Assembly (NCBI GenBank): GCA_002366545.1 | Contig: DFBH01000066.1 | Coordinates: 1 to 14,420, forward strand | Origin: Candidatus Oleimmundimicrobium americanum | GTDB lineage: Bacteria; Actinomycetota; Aquicultoria; UBA3085; Oleimmundimicrobiaceae | Length of the DNA stretch: 14,420 bases | Reading direction: 5' to 3' | Shown: piece by piece, positions 1-6,580 of the stretch | How positions within the stretch are numbered: position 1 is the first letter of the stretch | Layout: the number at the start of each line of letters is the position of its first letter | Position numbers and translations under genes: made by a program | Notes under the pieces: generated by a model | Seen by the model: only the letters and a program-made list of their open reading frames with translations | What the model was told of the DNA's origin: nothing | The model's database searches: none

Positions 1-200
1 TCTCTGCTCTACGCTCCGCGCTCTTAGCTCCATTAGTCGGGAGTTGGGAGTCGGGAGTCATCTGGTTTCTTAGTTTCTTGGTTACGTAGCTATGTTACTA
101 TGTCACCAGCTCTCTTTCCCATAAGCCCCGCCAGAGGCGGGCAAGCATCAGCTCTCCGACTATCGGCCACCACAACATCTTGTATTTTTTAATAATTCTC
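1..200. repeat. Repeat-rich non-coding spacer upstream of fliO
   Basis: I see no credible gene here. The stretch is built of short degenerate tandem words. At 39-59 a heptamer occurs three times (GGGAGTT, GGGAGTC, GGGAGTC). At 65-104 five degenerate octamers follow each other (GTTTCTTA, GTTTCTTG, GTTACGTA, GCTATGTT, ACTATGTC). At 127-141 there is a perfect GC-rich hairpin, CCCGCC-AGA-GGCGGG. Bases 12-29 are the inverted counterpart of 3050-3067, matching at 17 of 18 positions. It looks like accumulated repeat debris and not a decayed gene. Confidence 0.7.
127..141. repeat. GC-rich hairpin, 6-bp stem with AGA loop
   Basis: CCCGCC, AGA, GGCGGG is a perfect inverted repeat. No T-tract follows, so it is not an evident intrinsic terminator. 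The surrounding 19 bases (125-143) align with 3280-3298 at 15 of 19 positions, and all four differences are transitions, which suggests a dispersed element. Confidence 0.6.
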
Positions 201-228
201 TTGACATATTTTGTGTCTAAGGTAATAT
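201..228 (+). promoter_or_regulatory. Sigma-A-type promoter for the flagellar operon
   Basis: A consensus -35 TTGACA (201-206) is followed after 16 bases by TAATAT (223-228), close to the TATAAT consensus. Transcription would begin near 235, just ahead of fliO. This is the best promoter I can see by eye in the window and suggests that fliO starts a transcription unit here. Transcription arriving from upstream cannot be excluded, because the left flank is cut off. Confidence 0.65.
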
Positions 229-244
229 TAATTTAATATTAATT
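223..244 (+). repeat. Perfect 11-base tandem duplication of the -10 region
   Basis: TAATATTAATT occurs twice head to tail (223-233 and 234-244). Each copy contains a TAATAT that could act as a -10 box, and the region is also palindromic through TTAATATTAA. The copy at 223 is correctly spaced from the -35 box (16 bases). The second would be 27 bases away. Confidence 0.85.
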
Positions 245-246
245 CC

Positions 247-1026
247 TTGGGAGGGGTACGTATAACCCGCTGGTCAAGAGGAGAGTTATTTTTTTATTTC
301 TTTTTAGTTTTCCTCGTTTTGGGGATGGTAGGTATTCTACCCCTTAAATCGCTCTCTTTTAACTCAACAAAAAATGAGATAGCAATCAAAACGGCTTGGG
401 CAAAAGAGAGCATCGCCTCTGAAAATCCACAGAGCGATACATCCCCTAACGATAAAAACTCTTCTTTAAAAACAACAGAAGAAGAGCAAAATTTCTTTAT
501 TGATGAATACGATGATCCGGCGGAGAAACCTGAGAAAAAAAGCATATTTGAAAGTGCCACAGGAGCTGTTCTAACCATCTTAAAGTATGCATTTAGTTTA
601 GCTTTTGTTTTAATCTTAGGATACCTATCCATACGAGGGCTAAAATTATTTATGAGCAAAAACAATGCCCTTCTTAAAAACGAAAAGGAATTAATAAACA
701 TCCTTGAGCTAAAATACCTCGCTCCAAACAAAGCGCTTTGTTTAATTGAATTAGGAGGGAAAGTTTTTCTCTTAGGGGTCGGCGGAAACAACATTAATTT
801 GCTATCAGAAATAACAGAACCTAAAGAAATTTTAGACATAAAATCACACGCAAAAACAAGTGTAACCAACCCGCCCTTTCAAAACTATCTGAAAAAATTT
901 ACAAAAAATTTAAATATGCCATACAAAACTTCATCGGAAAAAACAAAAAATAAAGTTGAGAGTACCACTGAATCCATTGGTAAAAAACTGGCCGACTTTA
1001 AATCCTTCTTGGGAGAAAGAAAATGA
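247..1026 (+). CDS. fliO: Flagellar biosynthesis protein FliO
   Basis: FliO is a membrane protein that helps FliP assemble in the flagellar type III export gate. The 259-residue product has an N-terminal hydrophobic segment (about 14-34), a polar stretch rich in Ser, Lys and Glu (about 45-100), a second membrane segment (about 106-132), and then a FliO-like cytoplasmic domain with the ELKYLAPNKALCLIELGGK and FLLGVGG patterns. Its stop overlaps the fliP start (ATGA). The assignment rests on this topology and on position directly before fliP. The 5' end is uncertain. The annotated TTG at 247 has no upstream Shine-Dalgarno, while a strong GGGAGGGG (249-256) lies downstream of it and is well spaced to an in-frame ATA at 262. 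The next in-frame ATG is at 325, inside the first membrane segment. Confidence 0.88.
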   Translation: MGGVRITRWSRGELFFYFFLVFLVLGMVGILPLKSLSFNSTKNEIAIKTAWAKESIASENPQSDTSPNDKNSSLKTTEEEQNFFIDEYDDPAEKPEKKSIFESATGAVLTILKYAFSLAFVLILGYLSIRGLKLFMSKNNALLKNEKELINILELKYLAPNKALCLIELGGKVFLLGVGGNNINLLSEITEPKEILDIKSHAKTSVTNPPFQNYLKKFTKNLNMPYKTSSEKTKNKVESTTESIGKKLADFKSFLGERK

Positions 1027-1814
1027 TTAAGCCGTCCATAAAAAATTTGGGGTTGCTTACTTTGGGTTTGATAATAGCAATTATGATATTCGGCTGTTCC
1101 CTAAAAACAGCACTTGCGGCTCCCCAAAATCCAGAAATCCCCATACCGGCCATCAACTTTGGGATAGGAACTGCGCAAGGACCGCAGGATGTAGCGGTTT
1201 CCCTTCAAATAATACTCCTTCTTACAATACTTTCGTTAGCGCCCTCAATCCTAATTATGACTACTTCATTTGTCCGCATAGCTATCGTTCTGTCTTTTAT
1301 ACGAAACGCACTCGGAACACAGCAGGTTCCCCCAAATCAAGTTGTTGTAGGACTGGCTTTGTTTTTAACTTTTTTTGTAATGACTCCCGTGTTTACTCAG
1401 ATAAACAATCAAGCAATTCAACCATATATGGCCGGAGAAATCAGTCAGCAGGAAACCTTCCAAAAAGCATCGGAACCACTACGTCAATTTATGTTCAAAC
1501 AAGCCAGGGAAAAAGATTTAGCTCTCTTTGTTAGCATAGCAAAGATACCACGGCCCAAAACCTCAAAAGATGTACCCACATCCGTCTTAATCCCCGCTTT
1601 CATTATAAGCGAACTAAAAACTGCCTTTACTATGGGCTTTTTAATTTACATTCCATTTCTTGTAATTGATATGGTAATAGCAAGCATCTTAATGTCCATG
1701 GGAATGATGATGCTTCCTCCAATTATGATATCGCTACCTTTTAAACTTTTACTATTTGTTTTGGTCGATGGATGGCATTTAATCGCAAGATCTTTGGTTA
1801 TGGGATTTAGGTAG
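1023..1814 (+). CDS. fliP: Flagellar export gate protein FliP
   Basis: FliP is the main component of the FliP5-FliQ4-FliR1 export gate in the basal body. The 263-residue product is of family length. The N terminus looks like a cleavable signal peptide (residues 1-33, ending ALAA before PQN), which many FliP proteins carry. A Cys at 25 in IFGCS is a poor lipobox. Family blocks are clear: TSFVRIAIVLSFIRNALGTQ, the following QVPPNQVVVGLALFLTFFVM, and the C-terminal PAFIISELKTAF, MGMMMLPP and LVDGWHL motifs. The ATG overlaps the fliO stop, indicating translational coupling. Unusually, 114 bases of repeat-like sequence separate it from fliQ. Confidence 0.97.
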   Translation: MIKPSIKNLGLLTLGLIIAIMIFGCSLKTALAAPQNPEIPIPAINFGIGTAQGPQDVAVSLQIILLLTILSLAPSILIMTTSFVRIAIVLSFIRNALGTQQVPPNQVVVGLALFLTFFVMTPVFTQINNQAIQPYMAGEISQQETFQKASEPLRQFMFKQAREKDLALFVSIAKIPRPKTSKDVPTSVLIPAFIISELKTAFTMGFLIYIPFLVIDMVIASILMSMGMMMLPPIMISLPFKLLLFVLVDGWHLIARSLVMGFR

Positions 1815-1928
1815 TTGGTTGGTTGGATATATAAAAACAAGGGTAACGGGTATGGGACAAAGTTAAAAACAAGAAGGAACATATAGGTTCAGCTGACAGC
1901 TGATGGCTGGAAACTGGAGGCAAAAAAC
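1815..1928. repeat. Repeat-bearing spacer between fliP and fliQ
   Basis: No gene is visible. TTGG occurs three times in tandem (1815-1826). A heptad-like run GGGTAAC, GGGTATG, GGACAAA lies at 1841-1861. At 1891-1918 four degenerate heptads follow each other (AGCTGAC, AGCTGAT, GGCTGGA, AACTGGA), the last running into the fliQ Shine-Dalgarno GGAGG (1916-1920). Confidence 0.65.
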
Positions 1929-2198
1929 ATGACTGAGGCAGTGGCTTTAGAATTAGCCAAGCAAACTTTGATGGTAACCATGAAAGTTACATTACCAATT
2001 CTTACATTAACTCTTATAGCAGGGCTTACAATTAGCATATTCCAAGCCGTAACCCAAGTCCAAGAGTTTACCTTAACATTCATACCAAAAATTTTAGCGG
2101 CAATTTTGGCCCTACTCTTTTTAGGACCTTGGATGCTAACCATGCTTTTGAACTTTACATCAAGAATATTAATCAATCTTCCAAATTACGTGAAATAA
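1929..2198 (+). CDS. fliQ: Flagellar export gate protein FliQ
   Basis: FliQ is a small helical-hairpin membrane protein that packs around FliP and FliR in the export gate. The 89 residues match the usual family length. The protein begins with a short amphipathic stretch (MTEAVALELAKQTL), then two membrane helices (about 15-42 and 52-75) joined by the conserved FQAVTQVQEFTLTFIPKI segment. The ATG has a good Shine-Dalgarno (GGAGG, 1916-1920, 8 bases upstream). Spacing to fliR is about 41 bases if FliR starts at 2240. Confidence 0.96.
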   Translation: MTEAVALELAKQTLMVTMKVTLPILTLTLIAGLTISIFQAVTQVQEFTLTFIPKILAAILALLFLGPWMLTMLLNFTSRILINLPNYVK

Positions 2199-2239
2199 GC
2201 AACAAAAAGTTGCTTAAAAAATACCGACGGCGAGTGATT

Positions 2240-3007
2240 ATGATGAACATATTTTCACCTACTAAAATTGAATTTTTATGTTTCCTCCTGATTTTAACGA
2301 GAGTTTCGGGTGTTTTGGTCACCGCGCCAATTCTGGCCAGCAGAAATATCCCTCCGAAAGCAAAAATAGGACTGGCGTTTTTTACTTCCTTAATATTGTT
2401 CCCTTTTATTGGCACCCCTGAAATTCCAGAGCAGCTAATCCACTACGCTCTCTTAATAGGTAAAGAACTTCTTGTGGGACTAACCATCGGATATATCGCA
2501 AATCTAATGTTTATAGGAATCCTCATTGCTGCTAAAGTAATAGATTTTCAAATGGGTTTTGCAATAGCAAATGTTGTCGATCCTCTTACCAACGTTCAAG
2601 TTTCTGTCACGGGCCAATTTCAATATATTTTAGCCATGTTGTTTTTTTTGATTATCAACGGACACCACCATCTATTTTCTGCACTCGCAAGAAGCTTTGA
2701 AGTAGTCCCACTAACCACATTTGAAATATCTCCTCATTTAATTGGAAACATAAACCAACTTTTTAGTGAAACATTTGTAATTGGCATAAAAATAGGTGCC
2801 CCGGTAATGGGAGCTCTTTTGATGGCAAGTTTAATTCTCGGAATTATTGCAAGAACGATGCCACAGATGAATGTTTTTATCGTAGGCATACCGTTGAAAA
2901 TAGGTGTGGGTTTTGCAATATTAATAATTACCTTGCCTTTCTTTTTCCTGTTTTTAAATCGGATAATCCAAACAATACCTTTAGAAATACTTAATGCGAT
3001 AAGGTAA
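2240..3007 (+). CDS. fliR: Flagellar export gate protein FliR
   Basis: FliR is the single-copy subunit that closes the FliP-FliQ-FliR gate. The product is about 255 residues with several hydrophobic helices. Family-typical stretches include LTRVSGVLVTAPILASRNIP, KELLVGLTIGYIANL, DFQMGFAIANVVDP and IARTMPQMNVFIVGIPLKIG. I chose the ATG at 2240 (or the adjacent 2243). The frame stays open upstream to 2129 inside fliQ, but the extra residues are basic and unlike FliR, and homologues begin near the MNIFSP position. The Shine-Dalgarno is weak (GGCGAG, 2229-2234). A T8 run at 2642-2649 lies within the gene. A 410-base non-coding spacer follows before flhB, which is unusual for this gene pair. Confidence 0.95.
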   Translation: MMNIFSPTKIEFLCFLLILTRVSGVLVTAPILASRNIPPKAKIGLAFFTSLILFPFIGTPEIPEQLIHYALLIGKELLVGLTIGYIANLMFIGILIAAKVIDFQMGFAIANVVDPLTNVQVSVTGQFQYILAMLFFLIINGHHHLFSALARSFEVVPLTTFEISPHLIGNINQLFSETFVIGIKIGAPVMGALLMASLILGIIARTMPQMNVFIVGIPLKIGVGFAILIITLPFFFLFLNRIIQTIPLEILNAIR

Positions 3008-3046
3008 ACTGGAGCACTGAGCTTAGAGCAGATGGGAAAAGAAGGG

Positions 3047-3100
3047 TAAAGCTGAGAGCGCGGAGCGGATAGAATAAAGCTGAGAGCAGGGAGAATAGAA
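3047..3100 (+). repeat. Imperfect direct repeat, two copies of about 27 bases
   Basis: Copy one (3047-3074) and copy two (3075-3100) lie head to tail. Both begin TAAAGCTGAGAGC and both end in ATAGAA. The core of copy one, AGCTGAGAGCGCGGAGCG at 3050-3067, matches the reverse complement of 12-29 at 17 of 18 positions, so the element is dispersed and occurs in both orientations. Confidence 0.75.
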
Positions 3101-3177
3101 GAAATGAAAAATGGAGAGTGCAGAAATAAAACGACTTGCCTGCCGGTAGACACGGTAATTAAAAATTAAGAAAGCTT

Positions 3178-3192
3178 TTATCCAGAGGATAA
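3178..3192. repeat. Hairpin TTATCC-AGA-GGATAA
   Basis: A perfect 6-base inverted repeat surrounds an AGA triloop. It has the same geometry and loop as the GC-rich hairpin at 127-141 but a different stem sequence. TCTTTTAG follows, so a weak terminator is possible, but the stem is too AT-rich to call one. Confidence 0.5.
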
Positions 3193-3417
3193 TCTTTTAG
3201 ATTGAAAGCATTTTAGAATTTTATCTTTTATTGTTTGGTTTTCAATTTTAAATTTTTCTATATAGTTTTCTACCTGCCTGCCTCGCCAAAGGTGGACACG
3301 GCGGTAGGCACGGCATTTTTAGTTTTTAATTTGAATTTACTCCTAACTACCGACTGGTAGAGCGGAGAGTATGGAGTATGGAAAAACCAACAAGCAAGTT
3401 AACAACAAGGAGTAAGA

Positions 3418-4479
3418 ATGGCAGATCCAGGTAAAACCGAAAAAGCCACACCTAAAAGAAGACAAGAATCCCGGAAAAAAGGGCAGGTTGCAAAGAGCAC
3501 AGAGTTAAACTCAGCCATAATTATTCTCGCGGTTTTCCTTGGGTTAAAGACCTTTGGGCCATCTATATTCTGTACTTTAAAGAGTTTATTCGAAGAAATT
3601 TTCACATCTTTAAACTCAACCATCATAACTCCGGAAAATTTGCCGAGTTTTTTCCTTTACCTTTTGATGTTGTCCGCAAAAATGCTGCTTCCAATCTTTA
3701 TAATAGTTTTAATAACCGGTCTCACGGTAGGTTTTGGCCAAGTGGGCTTACTACTTTCTTTTGAGTCACTTAAACCAAGTTTAGATAAATTAAATCCCAT
3801 AAATGGGGTAAAAAATTTGTTTTCAGCACGTTCTTTTGTTGAGCTCATAAAATCCTTCATCAAATTAATCATTTTGGGATCTATCGGTTACTCTGTAGCA
3901 ACAAAGAATTTTTCAAACCTAATTAAACTGATGGATTCAGATATAAATCAAATTCTTATAATTTTGTCAGGCATAGCTTATGAAATAGCAATAAAAATTG
4001 GTATAGCCCTTTTTATCTTGGCAATTTTCGACTTCGCCTATCAAAAATATGAGCATGAGAAAAGTATGCGGATGTCTAAACACGAGATAAAGGAGGAGTA
4101 CAAACAATCTGAAGGTGATCCTAAAATAAAAGCAAAAATAAAACAGAAACAGCGGCAGATGGCCATGCAACGAATGATGTTGGATGTCCCCAAAGCCGAT
4201 GTGATAATTACCAACCCAACCCATCTGGCAATTGCTTTAAAATATGATACAAATGTAATGGCCGCTCCAAAAGTTATCGCAAAAGGAGCTCGCCTGATAG
4301 CGGAAAAAATAAAGGAAATTGCGGCCGAACATAAAATACCAATAGTTGAGGACAGAATGCTTGCTCAAACTCTCTATCGCTCAACAGACGTTGGTCAAGA
4401 AATTCCGATGAATTTATATCAAGCAGTTGCTGAAATATTGGCATACGTTTATCAAATAAGCCGCAAAAAAGCTATTTAG
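3418..4479 (+). CDS. flhB: Flagellar export switch protein FlhB
   Basis: FlhB sits beside the export gate and switches substrate specificity from rod/hook to filament proteins after self-cleavage. The 353-residue length is typical. The N terminus MADPGKTEKATPKRRQESR and GQVAKSTEL are family hallmarks. Four hydrophobic segments follow (about 33-48, 75-108, 140-160 and 178-205), then a charged linker and the cytoplasmic domain. The autocleavage motif NPTH is intact at residues 266-269. The segment PIVEDRMLAQTLYRSTDVGQ is also family-typical. AAGGAG ahead of the ATG supports this start. The C terminus (KKAI) has no added substrate-mimic extension. flhA follows after 31 bases. Confidence 0.98.
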   Translation: MADPGKTEKATPKRRQESRKKGQVAKSTELNSAIIILAVFLGLKTFGPSIFCTLKSLFEEIFTSLNSTIITPENLPSFFLYLLMLSAKMLLPIFIIVLITGLTVGFGQVGLLLSFESLKPSLDKLNPINGVKNLFSARSFVELIKSFIKLIILGSIGYSVATKNFSNLIKLMDSDINQILIILSGIAYEIAIKIGIALFILAIFDFAYQKYEHEKSMRMSKHEIKEEYKQSEGDPKIKAKIKQKQRQMAMQRMMLDVPKADVIITNPTHLAIALKYDTNVMAAPKVIAKGARLIAEKIKEIAAEHKIPIVEDRMLAQTLYRSTDVGQEIPMNLYQAVAEILAYVYQISRKKAI

Positions 4480-4510
4480 AAATTTATGACAAAAGGAGAC
4501 TAAAAAATTA

Positions 4511-6580
4511 ATGGCCTACGAGGGAGCTCCAAATTTGACTTCAAAAACAAATAAATATAATGATGCCATAGTTGCCGTAATTTTAGCAATTATTGTTATA
4601 ATGCTCATAGTTCCCATCCCTTCTTTAGTGTTAGATATTCTCCTCTCGTTCAATTTAACTCTAAGCGTCGTTGTTCTACTTCTAACACTTTATTCAGAGC
4701 AGTCGTTGGAACTTTCTATTTTCCCCAGTTTGCTTTTGATTACAACCGTCTTTAGATTGTCTTTATACATCGGAGCCACCCGTTTAATATTATCCAAGGG
4801 CGAAGCGGGTGTAGTCATACAGGCCTTCGGTTCAGCCGTCATAGGAGGCAACTACATAGTAGGCATCATCATCTTCACCATTTTGGTAATAATACAATTT
4901 GTTGTTGTAACCCAAGGCACCACGAGAGTTTCGGAGGTCGCTGCCAGATTTACATTGGATGCAATGCCGGGAAAACAAATGGCCATCGATGCCGATTTAA
5001 ACTCCGGCCTCATAACAGAGGAGGTTGCAAGACAAAGAAGGAGAGCAATAGAAGCAGAGGCTGATTTTTTTGGAGCCATGGATGGTGCCAGCAAATTTGT
5101 TAAGGGAGATGCCATAGCGGGCATCATTATAGTGGTAGTCAATCTGATTGGCGGTTTTGCCATTGGAGCGCTTCAATTCAATATGGATGTGCTTACTTCG
5201 CTTCAAACTTTTGGCATACTCGCCATAGGAGCCGGCTTAGCCATTCAAGTACCGGCTCTTTTATTTTCCACCGCCGCCGGCACCATTGTAACAAGGGCTG
5301 CTTCCGAAAAACCATTTGGGGAAGAGCTTACAACTCAACTTATCGGAAGACCAAAATCTGTGGCAATTGCCGCTATTCTTTTGGTCCTTTTCGGTTTAGT
5401 GCCGGGGCTGCCAAAACTTCCCTTTTTTACCATCGCCGCTCTTGCAGGAATGATCTATTATTTTGTTGGCAAGCCAACCGTACCCACCTCAGAGGAGCTT
5501 GAAGAAGAGAGACGGGAGGAGGAGGAAGCCAGAGCCAAGTCGCCTGAAAATTTAATTGAAACCCTTCAATTTGATCCCATCGAATTAGACATCGGTTACG
5601 GATTGATTCCTTTGGTTGACCCCGATCAGGGGGGGGAGCTCCTCGATAGGATCACGTTGATGCGCAGACAAATCGCTTTGGAATTGGGATATGTGGTTCC
5701 TCCGATTAGAATAAGAGACGATATTCAACTTGGCCCCCATGAATATGTCGTAAAGATAAAAGGGGTAAAAATTGCCAAGGACAACCTGATGCTCGACCAC
5801 TTTTTAGCTATAGAAAGTGGCCTCATCAAAGAAAAAGTTGAGGGAATACCCACAAAAGAACCCGCATTTGGATTACCGGCAATTTGGATTACGGAAACGC
5901 AAAAGGAGAGAGCTGAAATTCTTGGTTACATGGTAGTAGACCCTGCTTCAGCGGTCATAACGCACATCTCAGAATTAATTAAAAAACACTCCTATGAACT
6001 CATCGGACGTCAAGATGTTCAAGCTCTTCTTGAAAACATAAAACAAAATTACCCTATTGTAGTAGATGAACTCGTCCCCAACATGATGACGGTCGGAGAA
6101 ATTCAGAAAGTACTACAAAACTTACTGCGAGAAAAAGTATCAATTCGCGACATGCTAACCATCCTTGAAACTTTAGGAGACCACGTTGCTACCATCAAAG
6201 ATACCGGCATTCTCACAGAATACGTACGACAAGCACTTGGTAGAAATATCTGCAACCAACATCAGACTGAAGGAAAGCTATATGTGGTAACACTCGACCC
6301 TGAACTGGAAAAAAAGATTAGTGACGCCATCCAGCAAACTGATAGAAGAACCACAATAGCACTGGAGCCAAACGAAATTCAGAAGTTGGTGTCAAACCTA
6401 TCGGTTAAATTAGAAAAACTTTTATCACAAGGGCACAATCCCATTTTACTTTGTTCCCCAAACACCAGGTCCCCTGTTAAAAATCTTTTAGAACGATTTA
6501 TTCCAGAGCTCATAGTACTCTCTTATAACGAAATAGTCCCGGAAACGGAGCTTAAAATCATTGGGGTGGTTAACAAATGA
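4511..6580 (+). CDS. flhA: Flagellar export protein FlhA
   Basis: FlhA forms the nonameric ring of the export apparatus and couples proton flow to secretion. At 689 residues it is full length. About eight membrane helices occupy roughly residues 20-325. Within them the FHIPEP-family signature ARFTLDAMPGKQMAIDADLN starts at residue 145. A Glu-rich linker (about 332-345) leads to the cytoplasmic domain with PLVDPDQGGELLDRITLMRR and DLNSGLI/ELGYVVPPIRIRD-type blocks. The AAGGAG (4493-4498) lies 12 bases before the ATG, a rather long spacing. The stop overlaps the flhF start (ATGA). A G8 tract at 5629-5636 encodes Gln-Gly-Gly-Glu near residues 373-376. A slip there would remove the whole cytoplasmic domain. 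Confidence 0.98.
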   Translation: MAYEGAPNLTSKTNKYNDAIVAVILAIIVIMLIVPIPSLVLDILLSFNLTLSVVVLLLTLYSEQSLELSIFPSLLLITTVFRLSLYIGATRLILSKGEAGVVIQAFGSAVIGGNYIVGIIIFTILVIIQFVVVTQGTTRVSEVAARFTLDAMPGKQMAIDADLNSGLITEEVARQRRRAIEAEADFFGAMDGASKFVKGDAIAGIIIVVVNLIGGFAIGALQFNMDVLTSLQTFGILAIGAGLAIQVPALLFSTAAGTIVTRAASEKPFGEELTTQLIGRPKSVAIAAILLVLFGLVPGLPKLPFFTIAALAGMIYYFVGKPTVPTSEELEEERREEEEARAKSPENLIETLQFDPIELDIGYGLIPLVDPDQGGELLDRITLMRRQIALELGYVVPPIRIRDDIQLGPHEYVVKIKGVKIAKDNLMLDHFLAIESGLIKEKVEGIPTKEPAFGLPAIWITETQKERAEILGYMVVDPASAVITHISELIKKHSYELIGRQDVQALLENIKQNYPIVVDELVPNMMTVGEIQKVLQNLLREKVSIRDMLTILETLGDHVATIKDTGILTEYVRQALGRNICNQHQTEGKLYVVTLDPELEKKISDAIQQTDRRTTIALEPNEIQKLVSNLSVKLEKLLSQGHNPILLCSPNTRSPVKNLLERFIPELIVLSYNEIVPETELKIIGVVNK

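Larger units (their letters stand above)
3008..3417. repeat. 410-base repeat-bearing spacer between fliR and flhB
   Basis: I see no gene here. It holds an imperfect direct repeat (3047-3074 and 3075-3100, both starting TAAAGCTGAGAGC). It holds three related 11-mers: GGTAGACACGG (3145-3155), GGTGGACACGG (3291-3301) and GGTAGGCACGG (3303-3313). There is a perfect hairpin TTATCC-AGA-GGATAA (3178-3192), a small inverted repeat CTACC-GACT-GGTAG (3347-3360), and a tandem heptamer GAGTATG twice (3367-3380). Between these lies AT-rich sequence (about 3156-3270) with no confident promoter. The flhB Shine-Dalgarno AAGGAG sits at the 3' end. Confidence 0.75.

Noticed and set aside
39..59. G-quadruplex
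   Set aside because: Only three GGG runs are present, with no fourth nearby.
294..869. Long open frame on the - strand within fliO (191 codons)
   Set aside because: It is antisense to a well-supported fliO, has low-complexity Ser/Phe-rich composition and matches no family I know.
2129..2239. Extended FliR N terminus starting inside fliQ
   Set aside because: The extra 37 residues are basic and unlike FliR, and would require a 70-base overlap with fliQ.
2642..2649. T8 run in fliR as a phase-variation tract
   Set aside because: Runs of T or A this long are expected in an AT-rich genome, so it is less convincing than the G8 run in flhA.
2734..3153. Open frame on the - strand crossing the end of fliR into the spacer
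   Set aside because: Most of it is antisense to fliR, and the spacer part is made of repeats.
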